DNA from: Branchinecta lynchi
Taxonomy: Eukaryota; Arthropoda; Branchiopoda; Anostraca; Branchinectidae
Assembly: GCA_023053575.1 (NCBI GenBank)
Contig: JAKZAP010000132.1
Coordinates: forward strand, 1 to 64,000
Reading direction: 5' to 3'
DNA: 64,000 bases
The first letter of the stretch is position 1; every line of letters begins with the position of its first letter. The notes beneath the pieces were generated by a model, which was given only the letters and a program-made list of their open reading frames with translations, had not been told where the DNA came from and ran no database searches. Both the position numbers and the translations under genes were made by a program. This document shows, piece after piece, positions 10,360-23,974 of this stretch.

Positions 10360-11620
10360 AGTTTTCCCACAAGGTTTGTTTCCCCACAAGGTTTGTTTCC
10401 CCACAAGGTTTGTTTTTCCACAAGGATTGTTTTCTCACAAGGTTTGTTTTCCCACTGTGTTGGTTTTCCCAAGAGGTTCGCTTTCCCGCAAGGTTCGCTT
10501 TCCCGCAAGGTTGGTTTTCCCACAAGGTTTGTTTTCTCACAAGGCTTGTTTTCCCACTAGGTTTGTTTCCCCACAAGGTTTGTTTTCTCACAAGGTTTGT
10601 TTTCCCACAAGGTTTGTTTTCCCACAAGGTTTGTTTTCCCACAAGGTTTGTTTTCCCATAAGGTTGGTTTTCCAGAAAGGTTTGTTTCCCCACAAGGTTG
10701 GTTTTCCCATAAGGTTTGTTTTCCCACAAGGTTTGTTTCCCCACAAGGTTTGTTTTCCCACAAGGATTGTTTTCTCACAAGGTTTGTTTTCCCACTGTGT
10801 TGGTTTTCCCAAGAGGTTCGCTTTCCCGCAAGGTTCGCTTTCCCGCAAGGTTGGTTTTCCCACAAGGTTTGTTTTCTCACAAGGCTTGTTTTCCCACTAG
10901 GTTTGTTTCCCCACAAGGTTTGTTTTCTCACAAGGTTTGTTTTCCCACAAGGTTTGTTTTCCCTCAAGGTTTGTTTTCCCACAAGGTTTGTTTTCCCACA
11001 AGGTTGGTTTTCCCGAAAGGTTTGTTTCCCCACAAGGTTGGTTTTCCCACAAGGTTGGTTTTCCCGCAGGGTTTGTTTTCCCACAAGGTTAGTTTTCTCA
11101 CAAGGTTTGTTTTCCCACTGTGTTGGTTTTCCCAAAAGGTTCGCTTTCCCGCAAGGTTGGTTTTCCCACAAGGCTGGTTTTCCCGCAGGGTTTGTTTCCC
11201 CATAAGGTTGGTTTTCCCAAAAGGTTTGTTTTCTCACAAGGTTTGTTTTCCCACTAGGTTGGTTTTCCCACAAGGTTTGTTTTCCCACAAGATTGGTTTT
11301 CCCACAAGGTTTGTTTTCCCACAAGGTTGGTTTACCCACAATGTTTGTTTTCCCACAAGGTTGGTTTTCCCGAAAGGTTTGTTTCCCCACAAGGTTGGTT
11401 TTCCCACAAGGTTGGTTTTCCCGCAGGGTTTGTTTTCCCACAAGGTTAGTTTTCCCGCAAGGTTTGTTTTCCCACAAGGTTGGTTTTCCCGAAAGGTTTA
11501 TTTCCCCACAAGGTTGGTTTTCCCACAAGGTTGGTTTTCCCGCAGGGTTTGTTTTCCCACAAGGTTAGTTTTCCCGCAAGGTTTGTTTCCCCACAAGGTT
11601 TGTTGTCCCACTGTGTTGGT
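10360..11620 (+). repeat. Duplicated module, copy A (copy B about 13930-15190)
   Basis: The monomer order is repeated exactly 3570 bp (210 x 17) downstream over about 1.25 kb, including CCAGAAAGG, CATAAGG, TTTTCTCACAAGGCTTG and GGTTTACCCACAATG monomers. A spacing of exactly 210 monomers means no net out-of-register indel occurred between the copies. A third copy lies near 20.15-21.3 kb. Confidence 0.82.
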
Positions 11621-12344
11621 TTTCCCAAGAGGTTCGCTTTCCCGCAAGGTTCGCTTTCCCGCAAGGTTGGTTTTCCCACAAGGTTTGTTTTCTCACAAGG
11701 TTTGTTTTCCCACTAGGTTTATTTCCCCACAAGGTTTGTTTTCTCACAAGGTTGGTTTTCCCACAAGGTTTGTTTCCCCACAAGGTTTGTTTCCCCACAA
11801 GGTTTGTTTTCCCACAAGGATTGTTTTCTCACAAGGTTTGTTTTCCCACTGTGTTGGTTTTCCCAAGAGGTTCGCTTTCCCGCAAGGTTCGCTTTCCCGC
11901 AAGGTTGGTTTTCCCACAAGGTTTGTTTTCTCACAAGGTTTGTTTTCCCACTAGGTTTGTTTCCCCACAAGGTTGGTTTTCCCACAAGGTTGGTTTTTCC
12001 CGCAGGGTTGCTTTCCCCATAAGGTTGGTTTTCCCACAAGGATTGTTTTCTCACAAGGTTTGTTTTCCCACTAGGTTGTTTTTCCCACTAGGTTGGTTTT
12101 CCCACAAGGTTTGTTTTCCCACAAGCTTTGTTTTCCCCCAAGGTTGTTTTTCCCACTAGGTTGGTTTTCCCACAAGGTTTGTTTTCCCACAAGCTTTGTT
12201 TTCCCCCAAGGTTTGTTTTCCCGCAAGGTTGGTTTACCCACAAGGTTTGTTTTCCCACTGTGTTGGTTTTCCCAAAAGGTTCGCTTTCCCGCAAGGTTGG
12301 TTTTCCCACAAGGTTTGTTTCCCCACAAGGTTTGTTTTCCCACA

Positions 12345-13738
12345 AGGTTTGTTTTCCCACAAGGTTGGTTTTCCCGAAAGGTTTGTTTCCCCACAAGGTT
12401 GGTTTTCCCACAAGGTTGGTTTTCCCGCAGGGTTTGTTTTCCCACAATGTTAGTTTTCCCGCAAGGTTTTTTCCCCACAAGGTTTGTTTTCCCACAAGGT
12501 TTGTTTTCCCACTGTGTTGGTTTTCCCAAAAGGTTCGCTTTCCCAAAAGGTTGGTTTTCCCACAAGGTTGGTTTTCCCACAAGGTTGGTTTTCCCGCAGG
12601 GTTGCTTTCCCCATAAGGTTGGTTTTCCCAAAAGGTTCGCTTTCTCGCAAGGCTGGTTTTCCCACAAGGTTTGCTTCCCCACAATGTTTGTTTTCTCACA
12701 AGGTTTGTTTTCCCACAAGGTTGGTTTTCCCGCAAGGTTTGTTTTCCCACAAGGTTAGTTTTCCCACAAGGTTTGTTTCCCCACAAGGTTTGTTTCCCCA
12801 CAAGGTTTGTTTTTCCACAAGGATTGTTTTCTCACAAGGTTTGTTTTCCCACTGTGTTGGTTTTCCCAAGAGGTTCGCTTTCCCGCAAGGTTCGCTTTCC
12901 CGCAAGGTTGGTTTTCCCACAAGGTTTGTTTTCTCACAAGGCTTGTTTTCCCACTAGGTTTGTTTCCCCACAAGGTTTGATTTCTCACAAGGTTTGTTTT
13001 CCCACAAGGTTTGTTTTTCCACAAGGTTTGTTTTCACACAAGGTTTGTTTTCCCACAAGGTTGGTTTTCCCGAAAGGTTTGTTTCCCCACAAGGTTGGTT
13101 TTCCCACAAGGTTGGTTTTCCCGCAGGGTTTGTTTTCCCACAATGTTAGTTTTCCCGCAAGGTTTGTTTCCCCACAAGGTTTGTTTTCCCACAAGGTTTG
13201 TTTTCCCACTGTGTTGGTTTTCCCAAAAGGTTCGCTTTCCCAAAAGGTTGGTTTTCCCACAAGGTTGGTTTTCCCACAAGGTTGGTTTTCCCGCAGGGTT
13301 GCTTTCCCCATAAGGTTGGTTTTCCCAAAAGGTTCGCTTTCTCGCAAGGCTGGTTTTCCCACAAGGTTTGCTTCCCCACAATGTTTGTTTTCTCACAAGG
13401 TTTGTTTTCCCACAAGGTTGGTTTTCCCGCAAGGTTTGTTTTCCCACAAGGTTAGTTTTCCCACAAGGTTTGTTTCCCCACAAGGTTTGTTTCCCCACAA
13501 GGTTTGTTTTTCCACAAGGATTGTTTTCTCACAAGGTTTGTTTTCCCACTGTGTTGGTTTTCCCAAGAGGTTCGCTTTCCCGCAAGGTTCGCTTTCCCGC
13601 AAGGTTGGTTTTCCCACAAGGTTTGTTTTCTCACAAGGCTTGTTTTCCCACTAGGTTTGTTTCCCCACAAGGTTTGTTTTCTCACAAGGTTTGTTTTCCC
13701 ACAAGGTTTGTTTTCCCACAAGGTTTGTTTTCCCACAA
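12345..13738 (+). repeat. 697-bp tandem duplication (two copies)
   Basis: Two adjacent copies of a 41-monomer unit (697 bp). For example, TTCTCGCAAGGCTGG followed by TTTGCTTCCCCACAATG occurs at about 12640-12685 and again 697 bp later at about 13337-13382. Both copies carry ACAATGTTAG and AAAAGGTTGG monomers. Copy 1 has a deletion in GGTTTTTTCCCC near 12465 where copy 2 has the full GGTTTGTTTCCCC. Boundaries are approximate. Confidence 0.82.
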
Positions 13739-14126
13739 GGTTGGTTTTCCAGAAAGGTTTGTTTCCCCACAAGGTTGGTTTTCCCATAAGGTTTGTTTTC
13801 CCACAAGGTTTGTTTCCCCACAAGGTTTGTTTCCCCACAAGGTTGGTTTTCCCACAAGGCTGGTTTTCCCGCAGGGTTTGTTTTCCCACAAGGTTAGTTT
13901 TCCCGCAAGGTTTGTTTTCCCACAAGGTTAGTTTTCCCACAAGGTTTGTTTCCCCACAAGGTTTGTTTCCCCACAAGGTTTGTTTTTCCACAAGGATTGT
14001 TTTCTCACAAGGTTTGTTTTCCCACTGTGTTGGTTTTCCCAAGAGGTTCGCTTTCCCGCAAGGTTCGCTTTCCCGCAAGGTTGGTTTTCCCACAAGGTTT
14101 GTTTTCTCACAAGGCTTGTTTTCCCA

Positions 14127-17110
14127 CTAGGTTTGTTTCCCCACAAGGTTTGTTTTCTCACAAGGTTTGTTTTCCCTCAAGGTTTGTTTTCCCACAAGGT
14201 TTGTTTTCCCACAAGGTTTGTTTTCCCACAAGGTTGGTTTTCCAGAAAGGTTTGTTTCCCCACAAGGTTGGTTTTCCCATAAGGTTTGTTTTCCCACAAG
14301 GTTTGTTTCCCCACAAGGTTTGTTTTCCCACAAGGATTGTTTTCTCACAAGGTTTGTTTTCCCACTGTGTTGGTTTTCCCAAGAGGTTCTTTTTTTCGCA
14401 AGGTTCGCTTTCCCGCAAGGTTGGTTTTCCCACAAGGTTTGTTTTCTCACAAGGCTTGTTTTCCCACTAGGTTTGTTTCCCCACAAGGTTTGTTTTCTCA
14501 CAAGGTTTGTTTTCCCACAAGGTTTGTTTTCCCACAAGGTTTGTTTTCCCACAAGGTTTGTTTTCCCACAAGGTTGGTTTTCCCGAAAGGTTTGTTTCCC
14601 CACAAGGTTGGTTTTCCCACAAGGTTGGTTTTCCCGCAGGGTTTGTTTTCCCACAAGGTTAGTTTTCTCACAAGGTTTGTTTTCCCACTGTGTTGGTTTT
14701 CCCAAAAGGTTCGCTTTCCCGCAAGGTTGGTTTTCCCACAAGGCTGGTTTTCCCGCAGGGTTTGTTTCCCCATAAGGTTGGTTTTCCCAAAAGGTTTGTT
14801 TTCTCACAAGGTTTGTTTTCCCACTAGGTTGGTTTTCCCACAAGGTTTGTTTTCCCACAAGGTTGGTTTTCCCACAAGGTTTGTTTTCCCACAAGGTTGG
14901 TTTACCCACAATGTTTGTTTTCCCACAAGGTTGGTTTTCCCGAAAGGTTTGTTTCCCCACAAGGTTGGTTTTCCCACAAGGTTGGTTTTCCCGCAGGGTT
15001 TGTTTTCCCACAAGGTTAGTTTTCCCGCAAGGTTTGTTTTCCCACAAGGTTGGTTTTCCCGAAAGGTTTGTTTCCCCACAAGGTTGGTTTTCCCACAAGG
15101 TTGGTTTTCCCGCAGGGTTTGTTTTCCCACAAGGTTAGTTTTCCCGCAAGGTTTGTTTCCCCACAAGGTTTGTTTTCCCACTGTGTTGGTTTTCCCAAAA
15201 GGTTCGCTTTCCCACAAGGTTGGTTTTCCCACAAGGTTGGTTTTCCCACAGGGTTGCTTTCCCCATGAGGTTGGTTTTCCCACAAGGTTTGTTTTCTCAC
15301 AAGGTTTGTTTTCCCACTAGGTTGTTTTTTCCACTAGGTTGGTTTTCCCACAAGGTTTGTTTTCCCACAAGCTTTGTTTTCCCCCAAGGTTGGTTTTCCG
15401 GCAGGGTTTGTTTTCCCACAAGGTTAGTTTTCCCGCAAGGTTTGTTTCCCCATAAGGTTTGTTTTCCCACAAGGTTTGTTTTCCCACTGTGTTGGTTTTC
15501 CCAAAAGGTTCGCTTTCCCACAAGGTTGGTTTTCCCACAAGGTTGGTTTTCCCGCAGGGTTGCTTTCCCCATAAGGTTGGTTTTCCCACAAGGTTTGTTT
15601 TCCCACAAGGTTTGTTTTCCCACAAGGTTTGTTTCCCCACAAGGTTTGTTTTCCCACAAGGTTTGTTTTCCCACAAGGATTGTTTTCTCACAAGGTTTGT
15701 TTTCCCACAAGGTTTGTTTCCCCACAAGGTTTGTTTCCCCACAAGGTTTGTTTTCCCACAAGGTTAGTTTTCCCACAAGGTTTGTTTCCCCACAAGGTTT
15801 GTTTCCCCACAAGGTTTGTTTTCCCACAAGGATTGTTTTCTCACAAGGTTTGTTTTCCCACTGTGTTGGTTTTCCCAAGAGGTTCGCTTTCCCGCAAGGT
15901 TCGCTTTCCCGCAAGGTTGGTTTTCCCACAAGGTTTGTTTTCTCACAAGGTTTGTTTTCCCACTAGGTTTGTTTCCCCACAAGGTTTGTTTTCTCACAAG
16001 GTTTTTTTTTCCCACAAGGTTTGTTTCCCCACAAGGTTTCTTTCCCCACAAGGTTTGTTTTCCCACAAGGATTGTTTTCTCACAAGGTTTGTTTTCCCAC
16101 TGTGTTGGTTTTCCCAAGAGGTTCGCTTTCCCGCAAGGTTCGCTTTCCCACTAGGTTTGTTTCCCCACAAGGTTTGTTTTCTCACAAGGTTTGTTTTCCC
16201 ACAAGGTTTGTTTTCCCACAAGGTTTGTTTTCCCACAAGGTTTGTTTTGCCACAAGGTTGGTTTTCCAGAAAGGTTTGTTTCCCCACAAGGTTGGTTTTC
16301 CCACAAGGTTTGTTTTCCCGCAGGGTTTGTTTTCCCACAAGGTTAGTTTTCCCGCAAGGTTTGTTTTCCCACAAGGTTAGTTTTCCCACAAGGTTTGTTT
16401 CCCCACAAGGTTTGTTTCCCCACAAGGTTTGTTTTCCCACAAGGATTGTTTTCTCACAAGGTTTGTTTTCCCACTGTGTTGGTTTTCCCAAAAGGTTCGC
16501 TTTCCCGCAAGGTTGGTTTTCCCACAAGGTTGGTTTTCCCGCAGGGTTTGTTTCCCCATAAGGTTGGTTTTCCCACAAGGTTTTTTTTCTCACAAGGTTT
16601 GTTTTCCCACTAGGTTGGTTTTCCCACAAGGTTTGTTTTCCCACAAGGTTTGTTTACCCACAAGGTTTATTTTCCCCCAAGGTTGGTTTTCCCGCAAGGT
16701 TGGTTTTCCCGCAAGGTTAGTTTTCCCACAAGGTTTGATTTAACACAATGTTTGTTTTCCCACAAGGTTGGTTTTCCCGAAAGGTTTGTTTCCGCACAAG
16801 GTTGGTTTTCCCACAAGGTTGGTTTTCCCGCAGGGTTTGTTTTCCCACAAGGTTTGTTTCCCCACAAGGTTTGTTTCCCCACAAGGTTTGTTTTCCCACA
16901 AGGATTGTTTTCTCACAAGGTTTGTTTTCCCACTGTGTTGGTTTTCCCAAGAGGTTCGCTTTCCCGCAAGGTTCGATTTCCCGCAAGGTTGGTTTTCCCA
17001 CAAGGTTTGTTTTCTCACAAGGTTTGTTTTCCCACTAGGTTTGTTTCCCCACAAGGTTTGTTTTCTCACAAGGTTTTTTTTTCCCACAAGGTATGTTTCC
17101 CCACAAGGTT
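14127..17110 (+). repeat. About 3-kb duplication, copy 1 (copy 2 about 20148-23160)
   Basis: The variant order matches 20148-23160 at a spacing that drifts from 6021 to 6057 and back to 6054 bp through small indels. Shared rare marks are a CATGAGG monomer (15265 and 21302), GGTTGTTTTTTCCACTAGG, TTTTCCGGCAGGG, and GGTTTTTTTTTCCC followed by TTTCTTTCCCC. The two copies flank the 2194-bp tandem duplication. Confidence 0.82.
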
Positions 17111-20100
17111 TCTTTCCCCACAAGGTTTGTTTTCCCCCAAGGTTTGTTTTCCCGCAAGGTTGGTTTACCCACAAGGTTTGTTTTCCCACTGTGTTGGTTT
17201 TCCCAAAAGGTTCGCTTTCCCGCAAGGTTGGTTTTCCCACAAGGTTTGTTTCCCCACAAGGTTTGTTTTCCCACAAGGTTTGTTTTCCCACAAGGTTGGT
17301 TTTCCCGAAAGGTTTGTTTCCCCACAAGGTTGGTTTTCCCACAAGGTTGGTTTTCCCGCAGGGTTTGTTTTCCCACAATGTTAGTTTTCCCGCAAGGTTT
17401 GTTTCCCCACAAGGTTTGTTTTCCCACAAGGTTTGTTTTCCCACTGTGTTGGTTTTCCCAAAAGGTTCGCTTTCCCAAAAGGTTGGTTTTCCCACAAGGT
17501 TGGTTTTCCCGCAGGGTTGCTTTCCCCATAAGGTTGGTTTTCCCAAAAGGTTCTCTTTCTTGCAAGGCTGGTTTTCCCACAAGGTTTGTTTCCCCACGAT
17601 GTTTGTTTTCTCACAAGGTTTGTTTTCCCACAAGGTTGGTTTTCCCGAAAGGTTTGTTTCCCCACAAGGTTGGTTTTCCCACAAGGCTGGTTTTCCCGCA
17701 GGGTTTGTTTTCCCACAAGGTTAGTTTTCCCGCAAGGTTTGTTTTCCCACAAGGTTAGTTTTCCCACAAGGTTTGTTTCCCCACAAGGTTTGTTTCCCCA
17801 CAAGGTTTGTTTTCCCACAAGGATTGTTTTCTCACAAGGTTTGTTTTCCCACTGTGTTGGTTTTCCCAAGAGGTTCGCTTTCCCGCAAGGTTCGCTTTCC
17901 CGCAAGGTTGGTTTTCCCACAAGGTTTGTTTTCTCACAAGGCTTGTTTTCCCACTAGGTTTGTTTCCCCACAAGGTTTGTTTTCTCACAAGGTTTGTTTT
18001 CCCACAAGGTTTGTTTTCCCACAAGGTTTGTTTTCCCACAAGGTTTGTTTTCCCACAAGGTTGGTTTTCCAGAAAGGTTTGTTTCACCACAAGGTTGGTT
18101 TTCCCATAAGGTTTGTTTTCCCACAAGGTTTGTTTCCCCACAAGGTTTGTTTTCCCACAAGGATTGTTTTCTCACAAGGTTTGTTTTCCCACTGTGTTGG
18201 TTTTCCCAAGAGGTTCGCTTTCCCGCAAGGTTCGCTTTCCCGCAAGGTTGGTTTTCCCACAAGGTTTGTTTTCTCACAAGGCTTGTTTTCCCACTAGGTT
18301 TGTTTCCCCACAAGGTTTGTTTTCTCACAAGGTTTGTTTTCCCACAAGGTTTGTTTTCCCACAAGGTTTGTTTTCCCACAAGGTTTGTTTTCCCACAAGG
18401 TTTGTTTTCCCTCAAGGTTTGTTTTCCCACAAGGTTTGTTTTGCCACAAGGTTGGTTTCCCAGAAAGGTTTGTTTCCCCACAAGGTTGGTTTTCCCACAA
18501 GGTTTGTTTTCCCGCAGGGTTTGTTTTCCCACAAGGTTAGTTTTCCCGCAAGGTTTGTTTTCCCACAAGGTTAGTTTTCCCACAAGGTTTGTTTCCCCAC
18601 AAGGTTTGTTTCCCCACAAGGTTTGTTTTCCCACAAGGATTGTTTTCTCACAAGGTTTGTTTTCCCACTGTGTTGGTTTTCCCAAAAGGTTCGCTTTCCC
18701 GCAAGGTTGGTTTTCCCACAAGGTTGGTTTTCCCGCAGGGTTTGTTTCCCCATAAGGTTGGTTTTCCCACAAGGTTTGTTTTCTCACAAGGTTTGTTTTC
18801 CCACTAGGTTGGTTTTCCCACAAGGTTTGTTTTCCCACAAGGTTTGTTTACCCACAAGGTTTGTTTTCCCCCAAGGTTGGTTTTCCCGCAAGGTTGGTTT
18901 TCCCGCAAGGTTAGTTTTCCCACAAGGTTTGATTTAACACAATGTTTGTTTTCCCACAAGGTTGGTTTTCCCGAAAGGTTTGTTTCCGCACAAGGTTGGT
19001 TTTCCCACAAGGTTGGTTTTCCCGCAGGGTTTGTTTTCCCACAAGGTTTGTTTCCCCACAAGGTTTGTTTCCCCACAAGGTTTGTTTTCCCACAAGGATT
19101 GTTTTCTCACAAGGTTTGTTTTCCCACTGTGTTGGTTTTCCCAAGAGGTTCGCTTTCCCGCAAGGTTCGATTTCCCGCAAGGTTGGTTTTCCCACAAGGT
19201 TTGTTTTCTCACAAGGTTTGTTTTCCCACTAGGTTTGTTTCCCCACAAGGTTTGTTTTCTCACAAGGTTTTTTTTTCCCACAAGGTATGTTTCCCCACAA
19301 GGTTTCTTTCCCCACAAGGTTTGTTTTCCCCCAAGGTTTGTTTTCCCGCAAGGTTGGTTTACCCACAAGGTTTGTTTTCCCACTGTGTTGGTTTTCCCAA
19401 AAGGTTCGCTTTCCCGCAAGGTTGGTTTTCCCACAAGGTTTGTTTCCCCACAAGGTTTGTTTTCCCACAAGGTTTGTTTTCCCACAAGGTTGGTTTTCCC
19501 GAAAGGTTTGTTTCCCCACAAGGTTGGTTTTCCCACAAGTTTGTTTTTCCCGCAGGGTTTCTTTTCCCACAATGTTAGTTTTCCCGCAAGGTTTGTTTCC
19601 CCACAAGGTTTGTTTTCCCACAAGGTTTGTTTTCCCACTGTGTTGGTTTTCCCAAAAGGTTCGCTTTCCCAAAAGGTTGGTTTTCCCACAAGGTTGGTTT
19701 TCCCGCAGGGTTGCTTTCCCCATAAGGTTGGTTTTCCCAAAAGGTTCGCTTTCTCGCAAGGCTGGTTTTCCCACAAGGTTTGTGTCCCCACGATGTTTGT
19801 TTTCTCACAAGGTTTGTTTTCCCACAAGGTTGGTTTTCCCGAAAGGTTTGTTTCCCCACAAGGTTGGTTTTCCCACAAGGCTGGTTTTCCCGCAGGGTTT
19901 GTTTTCCCACAAGGTTAGTTTTCCCGCAAGGTTTGTTTTCCCACAAGGTTAGTTTTCCCACAAGGTTTGTTTCCCCACAAGGTTTGTTTCCCCACAAGGT
20001 TTGTTTTCCCACAAGGATTGTTTTCTCACAAGGTTTGTTTTCCCACTGTGTTGGTTTTCCCAAGAGGTTCGCTTTCCCGCAAGGTTCGCTTTCCCGCAAG

Positions 20101-20500
20101 GTTGGTTTTCCCACAAGGTTTGTTTTCTCACAAGGCTTGTTTTCCCACTAGGTTTGTTTCCCCACAAGGTTTGTTTTCTCACAAGGTTTGTTTTCCCACA
20201 AGGTTTGTTTTCCCACAAGGTTTGTTTTCCCACAAGGTTTGTTTTCCCACAAGGTTGGTTTTCCAGAAAGGTTTGTTTCCCCACAAGGTTGGTTTTCCCA
20301 TAAGGTTTGTTTTCCCACAAGGTTTGTTTCCCCACAAGGTTTGTTTTCCCACAAGGATTGTTTTCTCACAAGGTTTGTTTTCCCACTGTGTTGGTTTTCC
20401 CAAGAGGTTCGCTTTCCCGCAAGGTTCGCTTTCCCGCAAGGTTGGTTTTCCCACAAGGTTTGTTTTCTCACAAGGCTTGTTTTCCCACTAGGTTTGTTTC
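16200..20500 (+). repeat. 2194-bp tandem duplication (two copies)
   Basis: Two adjacent copies of about 2.19 kb, roughly 16.2-18.35 and 18.4-20.5 kb. Marks recur at +2194: TTTTGCCACAAGG at 16249 and 18443, GGTTTGATTTAACACAA at 16732 and 18926, and CACGATG at about 17596 and 19790. The copies differ at single sites such as TTCTCTTTCTTGC against TTCGCTTTCTCGC (near 17552 and 19746). Confidence 0.85.
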
Positions 20501-23160
20501 CCCACAAGGTTTGTTTTCTCACAAGGTTTGTTTTCCCACAAGGTTTGTTTTCCCACAAGGTTTGTTTTCCCACAAGGTTTGTTTTCCCACAAGGTTGGTT
20601 TTCCCGAAAGGTTTGTTTCCCCACAAGGTTGATTTTCCCACAAGGTTGGTTTTCCCGCAGGGTTTGTTTTCCCACAAGGTTAGTTTTCTCACAAGGTTTG
20701 TTTTCCCACTGTGTTGGTTTTCCCAAAAGGTTCGCTTTCCCGCAAGGTTGGTTTTCCCACAAGGCTGGTTTTCCCGCAGGGTTCGTTTCCCCATAAGGTT
20801 GGTTTTCCCAAAAGGTTTGTTTTCTCACAAGGTTTGTTTTCCCACTAGGTTGGTTTTCCCACAAGGTTTGTTTTCCCACAAGGTTGGTTTTCCCACAAGG
20901 TTTGTTTTCCCACAAGGTTTGTTTACCCACAATGTTTGTTTTCCCACAAGGTTGGTTTTCCCGAAAGGTTTGTTTCCCCACAAGGTTGGTTTTCCCACAA
21001 GGTTGGTTTTCCCGCAGGGTTTGTTTTCCCACAAGGTTTTTTTCCCGCAAGGTTTGTTTTCCCACAAGGTTGGTTTTCCCGAAAGGTTTGTTTCCCCACA
21101 AGGTTGGTTTTCCCACAAGGTTGGTTTTCCCGCAGGGTTTGTTTTCCCACAAGGTTAGTTTTCCCGCAAGGTTTGTTTCCCCACAAGGTTTGTTTTCCCA
21201 CTGTGTTGGTTTTCCCAAAAGGTTCGCTTTCCCACAAGGTTGGTTTTCCCACAAGGTTGGTTTTCCCACAAGGTTGGTTTTCCCGCAGGGTTGCTTTCCC
21301 CATGAGGTTGGTTTTCCCACAAGGTTTGTTTTCTCACAAGGTTTGTTTTCCCACTAGGTTGTTTTTTCCACTAGGTTGGTTTTCCCACAAGGTTTGTTTT
21401 CCCACAAGCTTTGTTTTCCCCCAAGGTTGGTTTTCCGGCAGGGTTTGTTTTCCCACAAGGTTAGTTTTCCCGCAAGGTTTGTTTCCCCATAAGGTTTGTT
21501 TTCCCACAAGGTTTGTTTTCCCACTGTGTTGGTTTTCCCAAAAGGTTCGCTTTCCCACAAGGTTGGTTTTCCCACAAGGTTGGTTTTCCCACAAGGTTGG
21601 TTTTCCCGCAGGGTTGCTTTCCCCATAAGGTTGGTTTTCCCACAAGGTTTGTTTTCCCACAAGGTTTGTTTCCCCACAAGGTTTGTTTCCCCACAAGGTT
21701 TGTTTTCCCACAAGGTTTGTTTTCCCACAAGGATTGTTTTCTCACAAGGTTTGTTTTCCCACAAGGTTTGTTTCCCCACAAGGTTTGTTTCCCCACAAGG
21801 TTTGTTTTCCCACAAGGTTAGTTTTCCCACAAGGTTTGTTTCCCCACAAGGTTTGTTTCCCCACAAGGTTTGTTTTCCCACAAGGATTGTTTTCTCACAA
21901 GGTTTGTTTTCCCACTGTGTTGGTTTTCCCAAGAGGTTCGCTTTCCCGCAAGGTTCGCTTTCCCGCAAGGTTGGTTTTCCCACAAGGTTTGTTTTCTCAC
22001 AAGGTTTGTTTTCCCACTAGGTTTGTTTCCCCACAAGGTTTGTTTTCTCACAAGGTTTTTTTTTCCCACAAGGTTTGTTTCCCCACAAGGTTTCTTTCCC
22101 CACAAGGTTTGTTTTCCCACAAGGATTGTTTTCTCACAAGGTTTGTTTTCCCACTGTGTTGGTTTTCCCAAGAGGTTCGCTTTCCCGCAAGGTTCGCTTT
22201 CCCACTAGGTTTGTTTCCCCACAAGGTTTGTTTTCTCACAAGGTTTGTTTTCCCACAAGGTTTGTTTTCCCACAAGGTTTGTTTTCCCACAAGGTTTGTT
22301 TTGCCACAAGGTTGGTTTTCCAGAAAGGTTTGTTTCCCCACAAGGTTGGTTTTCCCACAAGGTTGGTTTTCCCGCAGGGTTTGTTTTCCCACAAGGTTAG
22401 TTTTCCCGCAAGGTTTGTTTTCCCACAAGGTTAGTTTTCCCACAAGGTTTGTTTCCCCACAAGGTTTGTTTCCCCACAAGGTTTGTTTTCCCACAAGGAT
22501 TGTTTTCTCACAAGGTTTTTTTTCCCACTGTGTTGGTTTTCCCAAAAGGTTCGCTTTCCCGCAAGGTTGGTTTTCCCACAAGGTTGGTTTTCCCGCAGGG
22601 TTTGTTTCCCCATAAGGTTGGTTTTCCCACAAGGTTTGTTTTCTCACAAGGTTTGTTTTCCCACTAGGTTGGTTTTCCCACAAGGTTTGTTTTCCCACAA
22701 GGTTTGTTTACCCACAAGGTTTGTTTTCCCCCAAGGTTGGTTTTCCCGCAAGGTTGGTTTTCCCGCAAGGTTAGTTTTCCCACAAGGTTTGATTTAACAC
22801 AATGTTTGTTTTCCCACAAGGTTGGTTTTCCCGAAAGGTTTGTTTCCCCACAAGGTTGGTTTTCCCACAAGGTTGGTTTTCCCGCAGGGTTTGTTTTCCC
22901 ACAAGGTTTGTTTCCCCACAAGGTTTGTTTCCCCACAAGGTTTGTTTTCCCACAAGGATTGTTTTCTCACAAGGTTTGTTTTCCCACTGTGTTGGTTTTC
23001 CCAAGAGGTTCGCTTTCCCGCAAGGTTCGATTTCCCGCAAGGTTGGTTTTCCCACAAGGTTTGTTTTCTCACAAGGTTTGTTTTCCCACTAGGTTTGTTT
23101 CCCCACAAGGTTTGTTTTCTCACAAGGTTTTTTTTTCCCACAAGGTTTGTTTCCCCACAA
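20148..23160 (+). repeat. About 3-kb duplication, copy 2 (copy 1 about 14127-17110)
   Basis: Copy of 14127-17110, with the same rare monomers in the same order. Differences include a GATTTTCCC monomer near 20630, GGTTTTTTTCCCGC near 21036, and an inserted GGTTGGTTTTCCCACAA monomer in the run near 21250. The region after 23160 repeats its own last part once more (TTTCTTTCCCC strings near 23164 and 23300) before the orientation switch. Confidence 0.8.
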
Positions 23161-23974
23161 GGTTTCTTTCCCCACAAGGTTTGTTTTCCCACAAGGATTG
23201 TTTTCTCACAAGGTTTGTTTTCCCACTAGGTTTGTTTCCCCACAAGGTTTGTTTTCTCACAAGGTTTTTTTTCCCACAAGGTTTGTTTCCCCACAAGGTT
23301 TCTTTCCCCATAAGGTTGGTTTTCCCACAAGGTTTGTTTTCCCACAAGGTTTGTTTACCCACAAGGTTTGTTTTCCCCCAAGGTTGGTTTTCCCGCAAGG
23401 TTGGTATTCCCGCAAGGTTAGTTTTCCCACAAGGTTTGATTTAACACAATGTTTGTTTTCCCACAAGGTTGGTTTTCCCGAAAGGTTTGTTTCCCCACAA
23501 GGTTGGTTTTCCCGCAGGGTTTGTTTTCCCACAAGGTTAGTTTTCCCGCAAGGTTTGTTTTCCCACAAGGTTGGTTTTCCCGAAAGGTTTGTTTCCCCAC
23601 AAGGTTGGTTTTCCCACAAGGTTGGTTTTCCCGCAGGGTTTGTTTTCCCACAAGGTTTGTTTCCCCACAAGGTTTGTTTCCCCACAAGGTTTGTTTTCCC
23701 ACAAGGATTGTTTTCTCACAAGGTTTGTTTTCCCACTGTGTTGGTTTTCCCAAGAGGTTCGCTTTCCCGCAAGGTTCGCTTTCCCGCAAGGTTGGTTTTC
23801 CCACAAGGTTTGTTTTCTCACAAGGTTTGTTTTCCCACTAGGTTTGTTTCCCCACAAGGTTTGTTTTCTCACAAGTTTTTTTTTTCCCACAAGGTTTATT
23901 TCCCCACAAGGTTTCTTTCCCCACAAGGTTTGTTTTCCCACAAGGATTGTTTTCTCACAAGGTTTGTTTTCCCA

